From an uncultured Anaerotruncus sp. (GTDB taxonomy: Bacteria; Bacillota; Clostridia; Oscillospirales; CAG-272), in the NCBI GenBank assembly GCA_905210995.1, contig CAJLZE010000006.1:1-47224 (forward strand): a stretch of DNA of 47,224 nt, written 5' to 3'. The notes below the pieces were generated by a model. The model did no database searches. It saw only the letters and a list, made by a program, of their open reading frames with translations, and was not told the origin of the DNA. Below are positions 15,572 through 23,129 of the stretch, piece after piece. Both the position numbers and the translations under genes were made by a program. The first letter of the stretch is position 1; each line of letters begins with the position of its first letter.

Positions 15572-16354
15572 ATGGAGAGATCAAAGAAGATCGCCGTAAT
15601 AACCGGCGCGTCGTCTGGCATGGGGCGCGAGTTCGCGCGCAGGATAGAGGAAAAATACCGCGGTGAGCTTGACGAGATATGGCTGATCGCACGCCGCCGC
15701 GAGCGCCTTGAGGCGCTTGCCTCAGAGCTGAAGACACACGCACGGGCGATACCGCTCGATCTTTCCGGCAGCATGGGGACAGACGAATACGCCGCGCTGC
15801 TCGAAGCGGAAAAGCCGGATGTGCGCGTGCTTGTGAACGCCGCGGGATTCGGTATATTCGGCACGTTTGAGAAGATGGAGCTCGACCGTCAGCTTGCCAT
15901 GATCGACCTCAACGAAAAGGCTCTCGTCGCAATGACATATCATTCGCTGCCCTATATGCACAAGGGCGCAGAGATATTTGAGCTCGGCTCGCTCTCGGCA
16001 TTCCAGCCCGTGCCGTATATAAATGTTTACGGTGCGACAAAGGCGTTCGTGCTCAGTTTTACAAGAGCGCTGAACGTGGAGCTGAAAAAATGCGGGCGCG
16101 GCATACGCGCGATGGCGGTATGCCCCGGATGGGTAAAGACCGAATTCTTTGACACCGCCGTGCGCGATGATACGATCACGTACTACAACCGGTATTATAC
16201 CGCCGAACAGGTCGTGGCACGCGCCATGCGCGATATGGCACACGGCAAGGACGTGTCGGTGTGCGGCGCGGCTATCCGCGCCCAGGTGCGCCTGACAAAG
16301 CTTTTGCCGCATAAGCTCGTAATGGCGATATGGTGCCGCCAGCAGAAAAAATAA
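15572..16354 (+). CDS. Short-chain dehydrogenase/reductase
   Basis: This is a classical SDR of 260 residues. The cofactor motif TGASSGMGREFA is near residue 11, NAAGFGIFG follows near residue 88, the catalytic Ser is in LGSLSAFQP and the catalytic Tyr/Lys are in YGATKAF. An Arg pair (IARRRER) after the second strand suggests NADPH preference. The substrate is unknown. The chosen start has AAGGATGGGG upstream; another ATG four codons earlier is too close to that site. It is co-transcribed with pfp and followed by a strong terminator. Confidence 0.9.
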   Translation: MERSKKIAVITGASSGMGREFARRIEEKYRGELDEIWLIARRRERLEALASELKTHARAIPLDLSGSMGTDEYAALLEAEKPDVRVLVNAAGFGIFGTFEKMELDRQLAMIDLNEKALVAMTYHSLPYMHKGAEIFELGSLSAFQPVPYINVYGATKAFVLSFTRALNVELKKCGRGIRAMAVCPGWVKTEFFDTAVRDDTITYYNRYYTAEQVVARAMRDMAHGKDVSVCGAAIRAQVRLTKLLPHKLVMAIWCRQQKK

Positions 16355-16417
16355 TGCCCATGCTCATACCGGCACACGCCAATGAACACGGACTTACAAA
16401 CCTATAATCAATAAAAC

Positions 16418-16461
16418 AAAACATCGGAAGGCTTTGCGAAAGCAAGGCCTTCCGATGTTTT
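16418..16461. terminator. Bidirectional terminator with GAAA-capped stem
   Basis: AAAACATCGGAAGGC pairs over 15 bp with GCCTTCCGATGTTTT. The inner bases form a TTGC-GAAA-GCAA hairpin, so the stem is capped by a GNRA tetraloop. It lies between the convergent SDR and MgtC genes. Confidence 0.9.
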
Positions 16462-16484
16462 GTAAAGCAGCGGAGGATGAGTTT

Positions 16485-16570
16485 TTGGGGTACCGATCTG
16501 ACTTTGTTCCCCGCCTACCGTCGGGGTATGCGGTTCGGGATATGCTCGAACGCCGCCCGAGTATAGATCA
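16485..16570. repeat. Dispersed hairpin repeat, copy D, abutting mgtC stop
   Basis: Positions 16494-16520 (CGATCTGACTTTGTTCCCCG onward) match 101-126 almost base for base. The match continues weakly through GGGGTATG, ACGCC and CCCGAG, as in the tandem units at 131-170. GGGG (16487-16490) and CCCC (16509-16512) can pair around the core. The repeat ends at the stop codon of the adjacent MgtC gene. Confidence 0.65.
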
Positions 16571-17257
16571 AAGCTCTTCGACGGAGGTGACACCCGGTAT
16601 CTCGGAGATGAAAGCCATAACGTTTTCGTGAGCCATCTTCTTTTTGAACTGGAGCGCAAGAATGGCGCTCATGCGCATTCCCTCGGACGGACGCGACTTG
16701 GTGATCTCAACGTCAACGATGGACATATTGTGCTTTTTGACCTCCTCGACAATGTCGTTGAGGTTGTCGACATCGGTGAATTCGACGTATATGTTCATGG
16801 AACGCGCAGTCGAAATAATGAAGTATTCAAGCTTTGAGAGGACCACCTCGGAGAAGATGACAAGAGCCACGGTGATGAGCGCAGCCTCGTAATATCCCGT
16901 GCCTATGGCAAGCCCAATTATCGCCGAGGTCCAGAGACCCGCAGCGGTGGTAAGACCCTTTACCTGACGGCGTGAGGTCACGATTATAGCTCCCGCGCCG
17001 ATAAAGCCCATGCCGGCTATGACCTGAGCGCCGAGACGAGCGGGGTCGGTGGTGAGACCGAGACCCATGAGATACTGGCTCGTGAGCGTTGTGAGAGTCG
17101 CACCGATGCAGATGAGAGTGTGAGTGCGGAAGCCAGCCGAGCGGCGCTTGCTCTCGCGTTCAAGTCCTATTATGCCGCCGCAAAGCACGGCGAGAAACAT
17201 TCTTACCACGACGCCGGCAAGCCCGACGCCTTTTATGGTCTGTATGAATTCGGTCAT
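16568..17257 (-). CDS. MgtC/SapB family membrane protein (second of a tandem pair)
   Basis: The 229-residue protein has the MgtC core: VVRMFLAVLCGGIIGLERE, the conserved RSAGFRTH, DPARLGAQVIAGMGFIGAGA and KGLTTAAGLWTSAIIGLA, across about five helices. The C-terminal half (from about residue 145) is an ACT-like cytoplasmic domain ending GVTSVEEL. MgtC proteins are linked to low-Mg2+ growth and control of membrane energetics; direct transport is unproven. The ATG follows AAAGGAGGG. It lies 17 bases after a paralogue. Repeat copy D begins at its stop. Confidence 0.9.
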   Translation of the reverse strand: MTEFIQTIKGVGLAGVVVRMFLAVLCGGIIGLERESKRRSAGFRTHTLICIGATLTTLTSQYLMGLGLTTDPARLGAQVIAGMGFIGAGAIIVTSRRQVKGLTTAAGLWTSAIIGLAIGTGYYEAALITVALVIFSEVVLSKLEYFIISTARSMNIYVEFTDVDNLNDIVEEVKKHNMSIVDVEITKSRPSEGMRMSAILALQFKKKMAHENVMAFISEIPGVTSVEEL

Positions 17258-17274
17258 GTCAGTTTTGCCCTCCT

Positions 17275-17976
17275 TTAAGGTTCTTCGACCGCAAGCACAC
17301 CGTCTATGGCGGCTATTGCGGTTATAACTTCCGCGTGCGGACGGCATTTCGGCAGTTTCATTTCGATTATGACGCTGGGGGATGCCACTCTGAGGTCGCG
17401 CACATTGGTGATCTCAACGTCAAATATCTTTATGTTCATGCCGCGCAGCGTGTCAAGCAGCCCGGGAAGAGAGCTGACGGCTCCGAGCGTTACGTTTATG
17501 TTCATATTGCGGGTGCGGGAGGTAAGCAGCTTTTCGACATTGTTGAGCGCCGTGATCGTGAGAAAGATCGTGATGCACGCAATGACCGCGCACTCGTAAT
17601 AGCCCGCGCCGATGGCAAGCCCCATGCAGGCGGATGCCCAAAGACCCGCGGCGGTGGTAAGCCCCTTTACCTGCTGCCTGCCGGTGACGACGATCGTCCC
17701 GGCGCCGAGAAAGCCGATACCGTTTATCACCTGCGCGCCGAGACGCGAGATGTCGGTCGTTTGCCCGAGCGTTACCGCGATATATTGGCTTATGCACATT
17801 GCAAGAGCCGCGCCCATGCAGACAAGTATATGTGTGCGGAAGCCCGCCGGACGGCGGCGGCGCCCCCTCTCAAGTCCGATTATACCGCCGAAAAGCATCG
17901 CCATAAAAAGGCGGAACGCAGTGGCGGCGAAATTTGCCCCACGCAGATATTCAAGCGTGGATCTCAGCCATTCCAT
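17275..17976 (-). CDS. MgtC/SapB family membrane protein (first of a tandem pair)
   Basis: This 233-residue paralogue of the following gene shows the same landmarks: AMLFGGIIGLERGRRRRPAG, FRTHILVCMGAA, DISRLGAQVINGIGFLGAG, KGLTTAAGLWASACMG and a C-terminal ACT-like domain ending GVLAVEEP. The two differ throughout, so the duplication is old. The basic RGRRRR patch is stronger here. The ATG follows AAAGGA. It has a consensus promoter 60-90 bases upstream and no recognisable Mg2+ riboswitch in the short leader. Confidence 0.9.
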   Translation of the reverse strand: MEWLRSTLEYLRGANFAATAFRLFMAMLFGGIIGLERGRRRRPAGFRTHILVCMGAALAMCISQYIAVTLGQTTDISRLGAQVINGIGFLGAGTIVVTGRQQVKGLTTAAGLWASACMGLAIGAGYYECAVIACITIFLTITALNNVEKLLTSRTRNMNINVTLGAVSSLPGLLDTLRGMNIKIFDVEITNVRDLRVASPSVIIEMKLPKCRPHAEVITAIAAIDGVLAVEEP

Positions 17977-18038
17977 TTCAGAGTATTCCTTTCGACCGGA
18001 TGTCCTATATTTTAAGCCCGAGTTTCTGATAATGTGTT

Positions 18039-18067
18039 ATTATACCATAAGGTGAACACTATTTCAA
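18039..18067 (-). promoter_or_regulatory. Promoter of the mgtC pair
   Basis: TTGAAA (18067-18062), a 17-base spacer and TATAAT (18044-18039) on the minus strand. Confidence 0.82.
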
Positions 18068-18141
18068 GAGCACATTGTGAATTTTTTATCCCTCCTTGTC
18101 CCCCGCAGCGGGCTTTCGGCAAACAAAATCGCGCGCGGTGC

Positions 18142-18170
18142 TTGATTCGGCAGGCGCGATGTGGTATCAT
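18142..18170 (+). promoter_or_regulatory. Promoter of the peptidase S66 gene
   Basis: TTGATT (18142-18147), a 17-base spacer and TATCAT (18165-18170), 45 bases before the start codon. Confidence 0.75.
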
Positions 18171-18215
18171 ATTAAAAAACCGGCACAGCCGGTCAGATCA
18201 GAAAAGGATGTAGTC

Positions 18216-19136
18216 ATGAAAGAGAAAATACTGCCGCAGAGAATAAAGCCCGGCGACACGATAGGCATCGCCTCACCGAGCAGCATAGCAAAGCCAGAGT
18301 CCTACGAGCGCACCGCATTCGTTCTCGGCAAGCTCGGCTACCGGGTAAAATTCGCAAAGAATCTGTTTTCGGATTCGTGGGGCTTTCTTGCCTCGGACGA
18401 GGACCGCGCAGCGGACATAAACGAGCTTGCAGCCGACCCCGAGGTGAAAATGGTCTTTTTCGGCGGCGGGGAGGGCTCGCCCGCGCTGCCTCCGCTGCTT
18501 GATTACGATACCATAAAAAAGAACCCGAAGATATATTCAAGCTACAGCGACGGAACGACCATTCTCTCTGCCATCACCGCAATGACGGGGCTCGTGACCT
18601 ACTACGGTCAGACGCCCGGGATATTCAACGACCTCAGATATTACAACTACACGCAGTTCTGCGAGAATTTCATGAGCGGCGAGCACCGTTTATTTGACAC
18701 CGACTCGGGATGGCAGAGCATTCGTGCGGGCGTCGGCGAGGGCGTGCTCATCGGCGGTTACTCGCGCAATTTTGCCATGATGTTCGGCAGTCCGTATTTT
18801 TCGTTCGATCCGAATGCCGATTATATTCTGTTCATCGAGGATCATGAAAGGTTCTCAAAGCCGGACGCGGTGAGCGAATATCTTGCCGCGATATGGCAGC
18901 ACCCGTTCATGCGCAGGGTCAGGGGATTCATTTTCGGCTGCTACAATAACGCCGGCACTCCGCCGGAGGAGCTTGTGGCGCTGCTAGCTCTTATCGGTGA
19001 GCGGTACGGTATACCCGTAGCCTACACCAACGATATCGGTCACGGTACGCGCCACGGCGTGCTGCCCATGGGCTGCCGCGTCCGTCTTGACGGCGGAGCC
19101 GGTACGCTTGAGTTCCTTGAGAGAACGATACTCTGA
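18216..19136 (+). CDS. Peptidase S66 (LD-carboxypeptidase/MccF-like)
   Basis: The 306-residue protein starts with the family motif RIKPGDTIGIASPSS. It has the nucleophile Ser in YSSYSDGTTI, a Glu in FIEDHE and the His in IGHGTRHGVLPMG, matching the Ser-Glu-His triad of S66 enzymes. LdcA members trim the terminal D-alanine from murein tetrapeptides during recycling; MccF members hydrolyse microcin C-like compounds. The SYSDGT and FIEDHE details fit either branch. There is no signal peptide, so it acts in the cytoplasm. The ATG follows AAAAGGATG. Confidence 0.9.
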   Translation: MKEKILPQRIKPGDTIGIASPSSIAKPESYERTAFVLGKLGYRVKFAKNLFSDSWGFLASDEDRAADINELAADPEVKMVFFGGGEGSPALPPLLDYDTIKKNPKIYSSYSDGTTILSAITAMTGLVTYYGQTPGIFNDLRYYNYTQFCENFMSGEHRLFDTDSGWQSIRAGVGEGVLIGGYSRNFAMMFGSPYFSFDPNADYILFIEDHERFSKPDAVSEYLAAIWQHPFMRRVRGFIFGCYNNAGTPPEELVALLALIGERYGIPVAYTNDIGHGTRHGVLPMGCRVRLDGGAGTLEFLERTIL

Positions 19137-19166
19137 CGTTCTCCTGTCAAAAAGCACCTGCGGGGG

Positions 19167-19195
19167 TTGACACCCGCCCGCTTGTGTGTTACAAT
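19167..19195 (+). promoter_or_regulatory. Promoter of aspS
   Basis: TTGACA (19167-19172), a 17-base spacer and TACAAT (19190-19195), about 110 bases before the start codon. Confidence 0.85.
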
Positions 19196-19221
19196 ATTGT
19201 ATATTATATTAACAGTTCATT

Positions 19222-19277
19222 GGCAGGCTGTGCGAAGCCGCATCAAGGCTCCGCCTGCCGACCGCCGCAAGGCGGTC
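19222..19277 (+). other. Structured leader of the AspRS gene
   Basis: The transcribed leader can fold into a GGCAGGC/GCCTGCC stem, with an inner TGCG/CGCA helix. A GACCGCC-GCAA-GGCGGTC tetraloop hairpin (19260-19277) follows directly. No T-box consensus or T-tract is visible, so any regulatory role is open. Confidence 0.45.
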
Positions 19278-19304
19278 AGCCACGGAAAGGCACGGTATTT
19301 TAAA

Positions 19305-20591
19305 ATGGAACGCACCTATATCGCAGAGGTGAAGCCCGGCAGCACGGTAAAGATACAGGGCTTTGTCGAAAATCTGCGCAACAAACGCACAATGGCGTTT
19401 CTGGTCATACGCGATATCAGCGGCAAGATCCAGGTAACGCTTGAAAAGGAAAAAAGCGCGGAGATGTACGCCGTCGTCGATAAGCTCACCATCGACTCGG
19501 TAGTGACCATTGAGGGCGAGGCTGTCGCAAACGATTATGTAAAGCTCGGCGGCATCGAGATCCTTCCCTCCGACATACGCATCGAATCCATAGCCGATGC
19601 GCTGCCCATCAAGCCCGACTCGGCAATAGACTCGCGCCTTGATTACCGCTGGGTCGATCTGCGCACCGAGCGCAACACCCTCATATTCAAGCTTCAGACA
19701 GACATGGTCGCCGCAATGCGTCAGTTCCTGCTCGATCATCACTTTCTTGAGTTCCACTCGCCCAAGATCATAGGCGCGGCGAGTGAGAGCGGCTCCGAGG
19801 TGTTCAAGCTCAACTATTTTGACCGCGACGCATACCTTGCCCAGTCGCCTCAGTTCTATAAGCAGATGGCAATGGCTGCGGGCTTTGAGCGCGTTTTTGA
19901 GGTCGCGCCGGTATTCCGTGCCGAAAAATCGCACACGAGCAAGCACGCCACCGAATTTACGGGACTTGACCTTGAATTTTCGTATATCGACTCCTTCCGC
20001 GATGTTATGAAGTTCGAGGAGGACATGATAACCGATATGATGGAAAAGGTCGTACCGAAATACGCCGACGATATCAAGCGTCTCTACGGTCTTGATACCG
20101 TTGTGCCGACGAAGCCTTTCCCCGTAATGAGCGTTGCGGATATTTACCGCGAGCTTGAGGCGCGCTACGGCTACACCGCGCCCGAATCCGAAAAGGGCGA
20201 CCTCACCACCGACGCCGAGCGCATGACATATAAGCTTGCAAAGGAAATGTTCGGCCACGAGTTCCTATTTGTCACCGACTTTGCCGCCGACAAGCGCCCC
20301 TTCTACCATATGCGCAAGGACGGCGTGCCGCAGGGCTACGACCTCATCTGGCGCGGCGTGGAGATCACCTCCGGCGCGCAGCGTGAGCATCGCTATGCCG
20401 AGCTTTGCGCCAACGCCGCGGAAAAGGGACTCGGCGAGGACGTTAAGTTCTACACCGAATTCTTCCGCTACGGCTGCCCTCCTCACGGAGGCTTCGGCGT
20501 CGGCGTCGACCGTCTCACCATGCTCTTCCTCGGCATTTCGATCAAGGAAGCCGAATTCATCTTCCGCGGTCCCGACAGACTCACCCCCTGA
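19305..20591 (+). CDS. aspS: Aspartyl-tRNA synthetase, archaeal/nondiscriminating type
   Basis: This 428-residue class IIb synthetase charges tRNA-Asp. It has an N-terminal OB-fold anticodon domain (VKIQGFVENLRNKRTMAFLV). Catalytic motif 2 is FRAEKSHTSKHATEFTGLDL and motif 3 is GFGVGVDRLTMLFLG. It lacks the large GAD insertion of bacterial AspRS (about 590 residues), so it is the short archaeal-type form. Such enzymes in bacteria are often nondiscriminating and also make Asp-tRNA-Asn for GatCAB. AsnRS was considered, but the ROSETTA-like HTSKHATEF and SPQFYKQ motifs favour AspRS. A structured leader and consensus promoter precede it. Confidence 0.88.
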   Translation: MERTYIAEVKPGSTVKIQGFVENLRNKRTMAFLVIRDISGKIQVTLEKEKSAEMYAVVDKLTIDSVVTIEGEAVANDYVKLGGIEILPSDIRIESIADALPIKPDSAIDSRLDYRWVDLRTERNTLIFKLQTDMVAAMRQFLLDHHFLEFHSPKIIGAASESGSEVFKLNYFDRDAYLAQSPQFYKQMAMAAGFERVFEVAPVFRAEKSHTSKHATEFTGLDLEFSYIDSFRDVMKFEEDMITDMMEKVVPKYADDIKRLYGLDTVVPTKPFPVMSVADIYRELEARYGYTAPESEKGDLTTDAERMTYKLAKEMFGHEFLFVTDFAADKRPFYHMRKDGVPQGYDLIWRGVEITSGAQREHRYAELCANAAEKGLGEDVKFYTEFFRYGCPPHGGFGVGVDRLTMLFLGISIKEAEFIFRGPDRLTP

Positions 20592-20697
20592 CATATCGCG
20601 CTCCACATCCCACACGTTCCCAACTTGCCTTCGCGGGCAGACGGCGCGGAGGTCTGCATAAATCAAACAACGAAAACAAAAAGGAGAATCTTCAGCT

Positions 20698-22080
20698 ATG
20701 AAAAAAAGAATCTTTGCCGGTGCTCTTGTTTGCCTCATGCTCATCTCGCCGCTCTGCATCGCGGCATCTGCCGCCGTGTCGGGTGATGTATGGAACAACC
20801 TCAAATTCAACATCTTCAACCAGACGTCAATGGGCATCAACTTTGCCGAATCCGACACCGGCGGAATGCTCGGTCACGGTCAGCAGGTAATGCGCGGTTT
20901 TACCGTTTCCCCTGACGGCGCATATGTTTTCGGCGGTTACCTCAACCCCGGCGGAACCTCGGCTGTCGAAATGTTTGACGGCAAGACCGGCAAGCTCGCC
21001 GGCACATACGTCCACACCGAAGCCGACGGCACCTCCATTTCCTACCCGAAGGGACTTGCCTGCGACGACCGCGGATATCTCTACGTCGGTCTTGCAAGCC
21101 GCACCAACAAATCGTTTGCCTCCTTTGCCGTCGTAAAATACGATGAAAAGGGCGCCGACGGTTGGCTCAAGGAAGTCTCCCGCAAGGTATTTGTCGAAAC
21201 GAGCGACAGCGTAAAGACCGGTATCAACGGTGTTGCCGTGCGCGAGATCGCCGGTAAGTATTATATGTACATAGTCGTCAACTACGATGTCGACTATCTT
21301 TACAGATTCGATGTCACCGATCCCGCCAACCCCGTTGCCGACACATCCTTCGGCGATAACGGCAGAATAGACCTCCAGGGCGCTCCCTACAACGCCACCG
21401 AGGGCAACTACCTTGACGTTGACGAGGACGGCACCATCTACCTCGGCTACACCGGCAAGAAAGACCAGGGCGTTATGGTCCTCTCCGACAACGGCAAAAA
21501 GGTGCTCAACACTCTCAAGCAGAACAAGGGCTATGCCGTCCGCATCTGGGAGAACTACCTGCTCGTTTCGAGCCAGTCCGGCCCCACCTGCATCTGCGTT
21601 TACGAAAAGACGACCCTCCAGCTCATCACGACCCTCAAGTTTGACGATTCGACCATCGATGTCACCTGCGACGCTTTCAGCGTCCTGCCCGCGAATTCCA
21701 TCGTCGGTATGAACATCGCCAACGACGTGCTTTACGTCGGCGATCAGGGTGCGAACAACGGTGTTGACCAGGTATTCATGGTCGCCATTACCGATGTCGG
21801 AAAGCCCACCGTTGACGCTTACGTCTCTGCCATTGCTGCAAGACTGAAGAAAGCCGAGACCACAAAGGCGACCGAGACCAAGGCTCCCGAGACGAAAGCC
21901 CCCGAGACCAAGGCTCCGGAGACCAAGGCTCCCGAGACTAAAACTGCCGACACCAAGGCTCCCGAGACCTCAAAGCCCGCCGATGAGAAGAAGGGCTGCG
22001 GTTCCTCCGTTGCCTACGCTGCCGTTGCGGTCGTCGCGCTGCTCGGAAGCGCGGTCGTTAATAAGAAGAAAATAAAATAA
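20698..22080 (+). CDS. Secreted propeller-like protein with ETKAP repeats and GCGSS C-terminal anchor
   Basis: The 460-residue product has a signal peptide (residues 1-26: KKKR, hydrophobic core, ASAA). The main body, about 350 residues, has recurring strands such as DGAYVFGGYL, DDRGYLYVGLA and DEDGTIYLGYTG, typical of a beta-propeller. Next come five-residue ETKAP repeats (about residues 390-424; 15-bp DNA repeats at 21868-21970). It ends GCGSS, a hydrophobic helix and the basic NKKKIK. That tripartite end looks like a protein-sorting signal with a key Cys. No LPxTG is present. Ligand and function are unknown. The ATG follows AAGGAGA; a terminator follows. Confidence 0.85.
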   Translation: MKKRIFAGALVCLMLISPLCIAASAAVSGDVWNNLKFNIFNQTSMGINFAESDTGGMLGHGQQVMRGFTVSPDGAYVFGGYLNPGGTSAVEMFDGKTGKLAGTYVHTEADGTSISYPKGLACDDRGYLYVGLASRTNKSFASFAVVKYDEKGADGWLKEVSRKVFVETSDSVKTGINGVAVREIAGKYYMYIVVNYDVDYLYRFDVTDPANPVADTSFGDNGRIDLQGAPYNATEGNYLDVDEDGTIYLGYTGKKDQGVMVLSDNGKKVLNTLKQNKGYAVRIWENYLLVSSQSGPTCICVYEKTTLQLITTLKFDDSTIDVTCDAFSVLPANSIVGMNIANDVLYVGDQGANNGVDQVFMVAITDVGKPTVDAYVSAIAARLKKAETTKATETKAPETKAPETKAPETKAPETKTADTKAPETSKPADEKKGCGSSVAYAAVAVVALLGSAVVNKKKIK

Positions 22081-22113
22081 CGCCGCCTGCGATATCCGCA
22101 AGCGACCGAAAAT

Positions 22114-22143
22114 ATCCCCGCCGCGCAATTGCGCGGCGGGGAT
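22114..22143. terminator. Terminator, 30-base perfect palindrome
   Basis: ATCCCCGCCGCGC and its complement flank AATT, followed by GCTTTATTCTC. It sits between the convergent secreted-protein and M23 genes. Confidence 0.85.
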
Positions 22144-22160
22144 GCTTTATTCTCACGTTC

Positions 22161-22940
22161 TCAGTGCTCGAAGGCGGTGTCGTCCTCGAGTGTTTTGAGC
22201 GCGCTTTTTGAGAGATAGTCGATGGGGTTCACCTTCACGTCGTCGATCCTGACCTCGAAATGGATATGCGGCTCGTCGGCAAGCTCTATCATTGCGCCGT
22301 CGTCGACAGCGCCGATTATCTGACCTGCCTTGACCTCTTTACCTACCTCAACGCCGTCGCCGAGCGTGTCTCCGAGGTTCTGGTAGACCGTTACCGCCTT
22401 GCCGGTGTGTCCTATCGAAACGGACTTGCCGTAAAGCGGATCGTCCCACACCTTTGTGATCTTGCCGTCGGCAGCCGCATAAACGGGATCGCCGACCTTG
22501 CCCTGAATGTCAATGCCGAGGTGGACGCGCCAATCCTTCATAGTGTCGGAAAAGACCTGCGCCGTCGGGTCGTGCGACGCACCGAGCTTACCGTTGACGG
22601 GGAGAATAAATGTCGGCACAACGTCAGCCACGGGCTTGTCCGGCGTCGGCTCGGTCGTGTCGTCCGGCTTTGCGGTGCTCTCCGGCGCGCGTGTCACGGG
22701 ATGCGTCGTTTCATCGGTGACAACCGCTGGGTCTCCCGTAGTCTCGGCGCTCTCACCGCGGCGCGCGCGGTTTGCAGCCGATGTGAGCGCTACGGCGACC
22801 GCAAGTATGATGAGCAGTGTCGCTACCGTAAGATAGACCGTGCGGTTGACGCGTTCGGGATCGTTACGGCGCTTGCTCTTTCCGTCGCCATCCCTTTCTT
22901 CGGGCTTTTTGCCCGACGGGGAGAATTTCTTGATCTTCAT
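22161..22940 (-). CDS. Membrane-anchored M23 (LytM) peptidase, SpoIIQ-like
   Basis: The 259-residue protein has a basic cytoplasmic N-terminus, one transmembrane helix (TVYLTVATLLIILAVAVALT, about residues 38-57), a Thr/Pro/Glu linker and a C-terminal LytM domain. The zinc ligands are present: His/Asp in VHLGIDIQG and the HIHFEV pair. It is therefore probably an active peptidoglycan endopeptidase. The single-helix plus LytM layout resembles SpoIIQ of the sporulation engulfment complex, but no partner gene is nearby. The ATG with AAGGAG upstream was chosen over a longer frame. A short hairpin (22973-22989) lies in the leader. Confidence 0.88.
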   Translation of the reverse strand: MKIKKFSPSGKKPEERDGDGKSKRRNDPERVNRTVYLTVATLLIILAVAVALTSAANRARRGESAETTGDPAVVTDETTHPVTRAPESTAKPDDTTEPTPDKPVADVVPTFILPVNGKLGASHDPTAQVFSDTMKDWRVHLGIDIQGKVGDPVYAAADGKITKVWDDPLYGKSVSIGHTGKAVTVYQNLGDTLGDGVEVGKEVKAGQIIGAVDDGAMIELADEPHIHFEVRIDDVKVNPIDYLSKSALKTLEDDTAFEH

Positions 22941-23129
22941 TTTTTGCTCCTTACCTTGTTCTATCAATGTACTGAAGCCGTCGGCTTCACACCTGTATTT
23001 TTTGCCGCATAAGAAAAAAATATTCAATCAATGGTGCAAAATTTGCCCGTATATGATATAATAGATAAAGAAAACACCGAAAAACACACCGGACAGACTA
23101 TCCGGCGCCGTTTTTTGCAAAGGATCGGG

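Noticed and set aside
14419..15864. A 481-codon minus-strand frame opposite pfp and the SDR gene
   Set aside because: It crosses the ends of two well-supported genes and has no protein-like motifs.
19140..19304. T-box riboswitch before AspRS
   Set aside because: The T-box sequence and terminator/antiterminator pair are not present, although the leader is structured.
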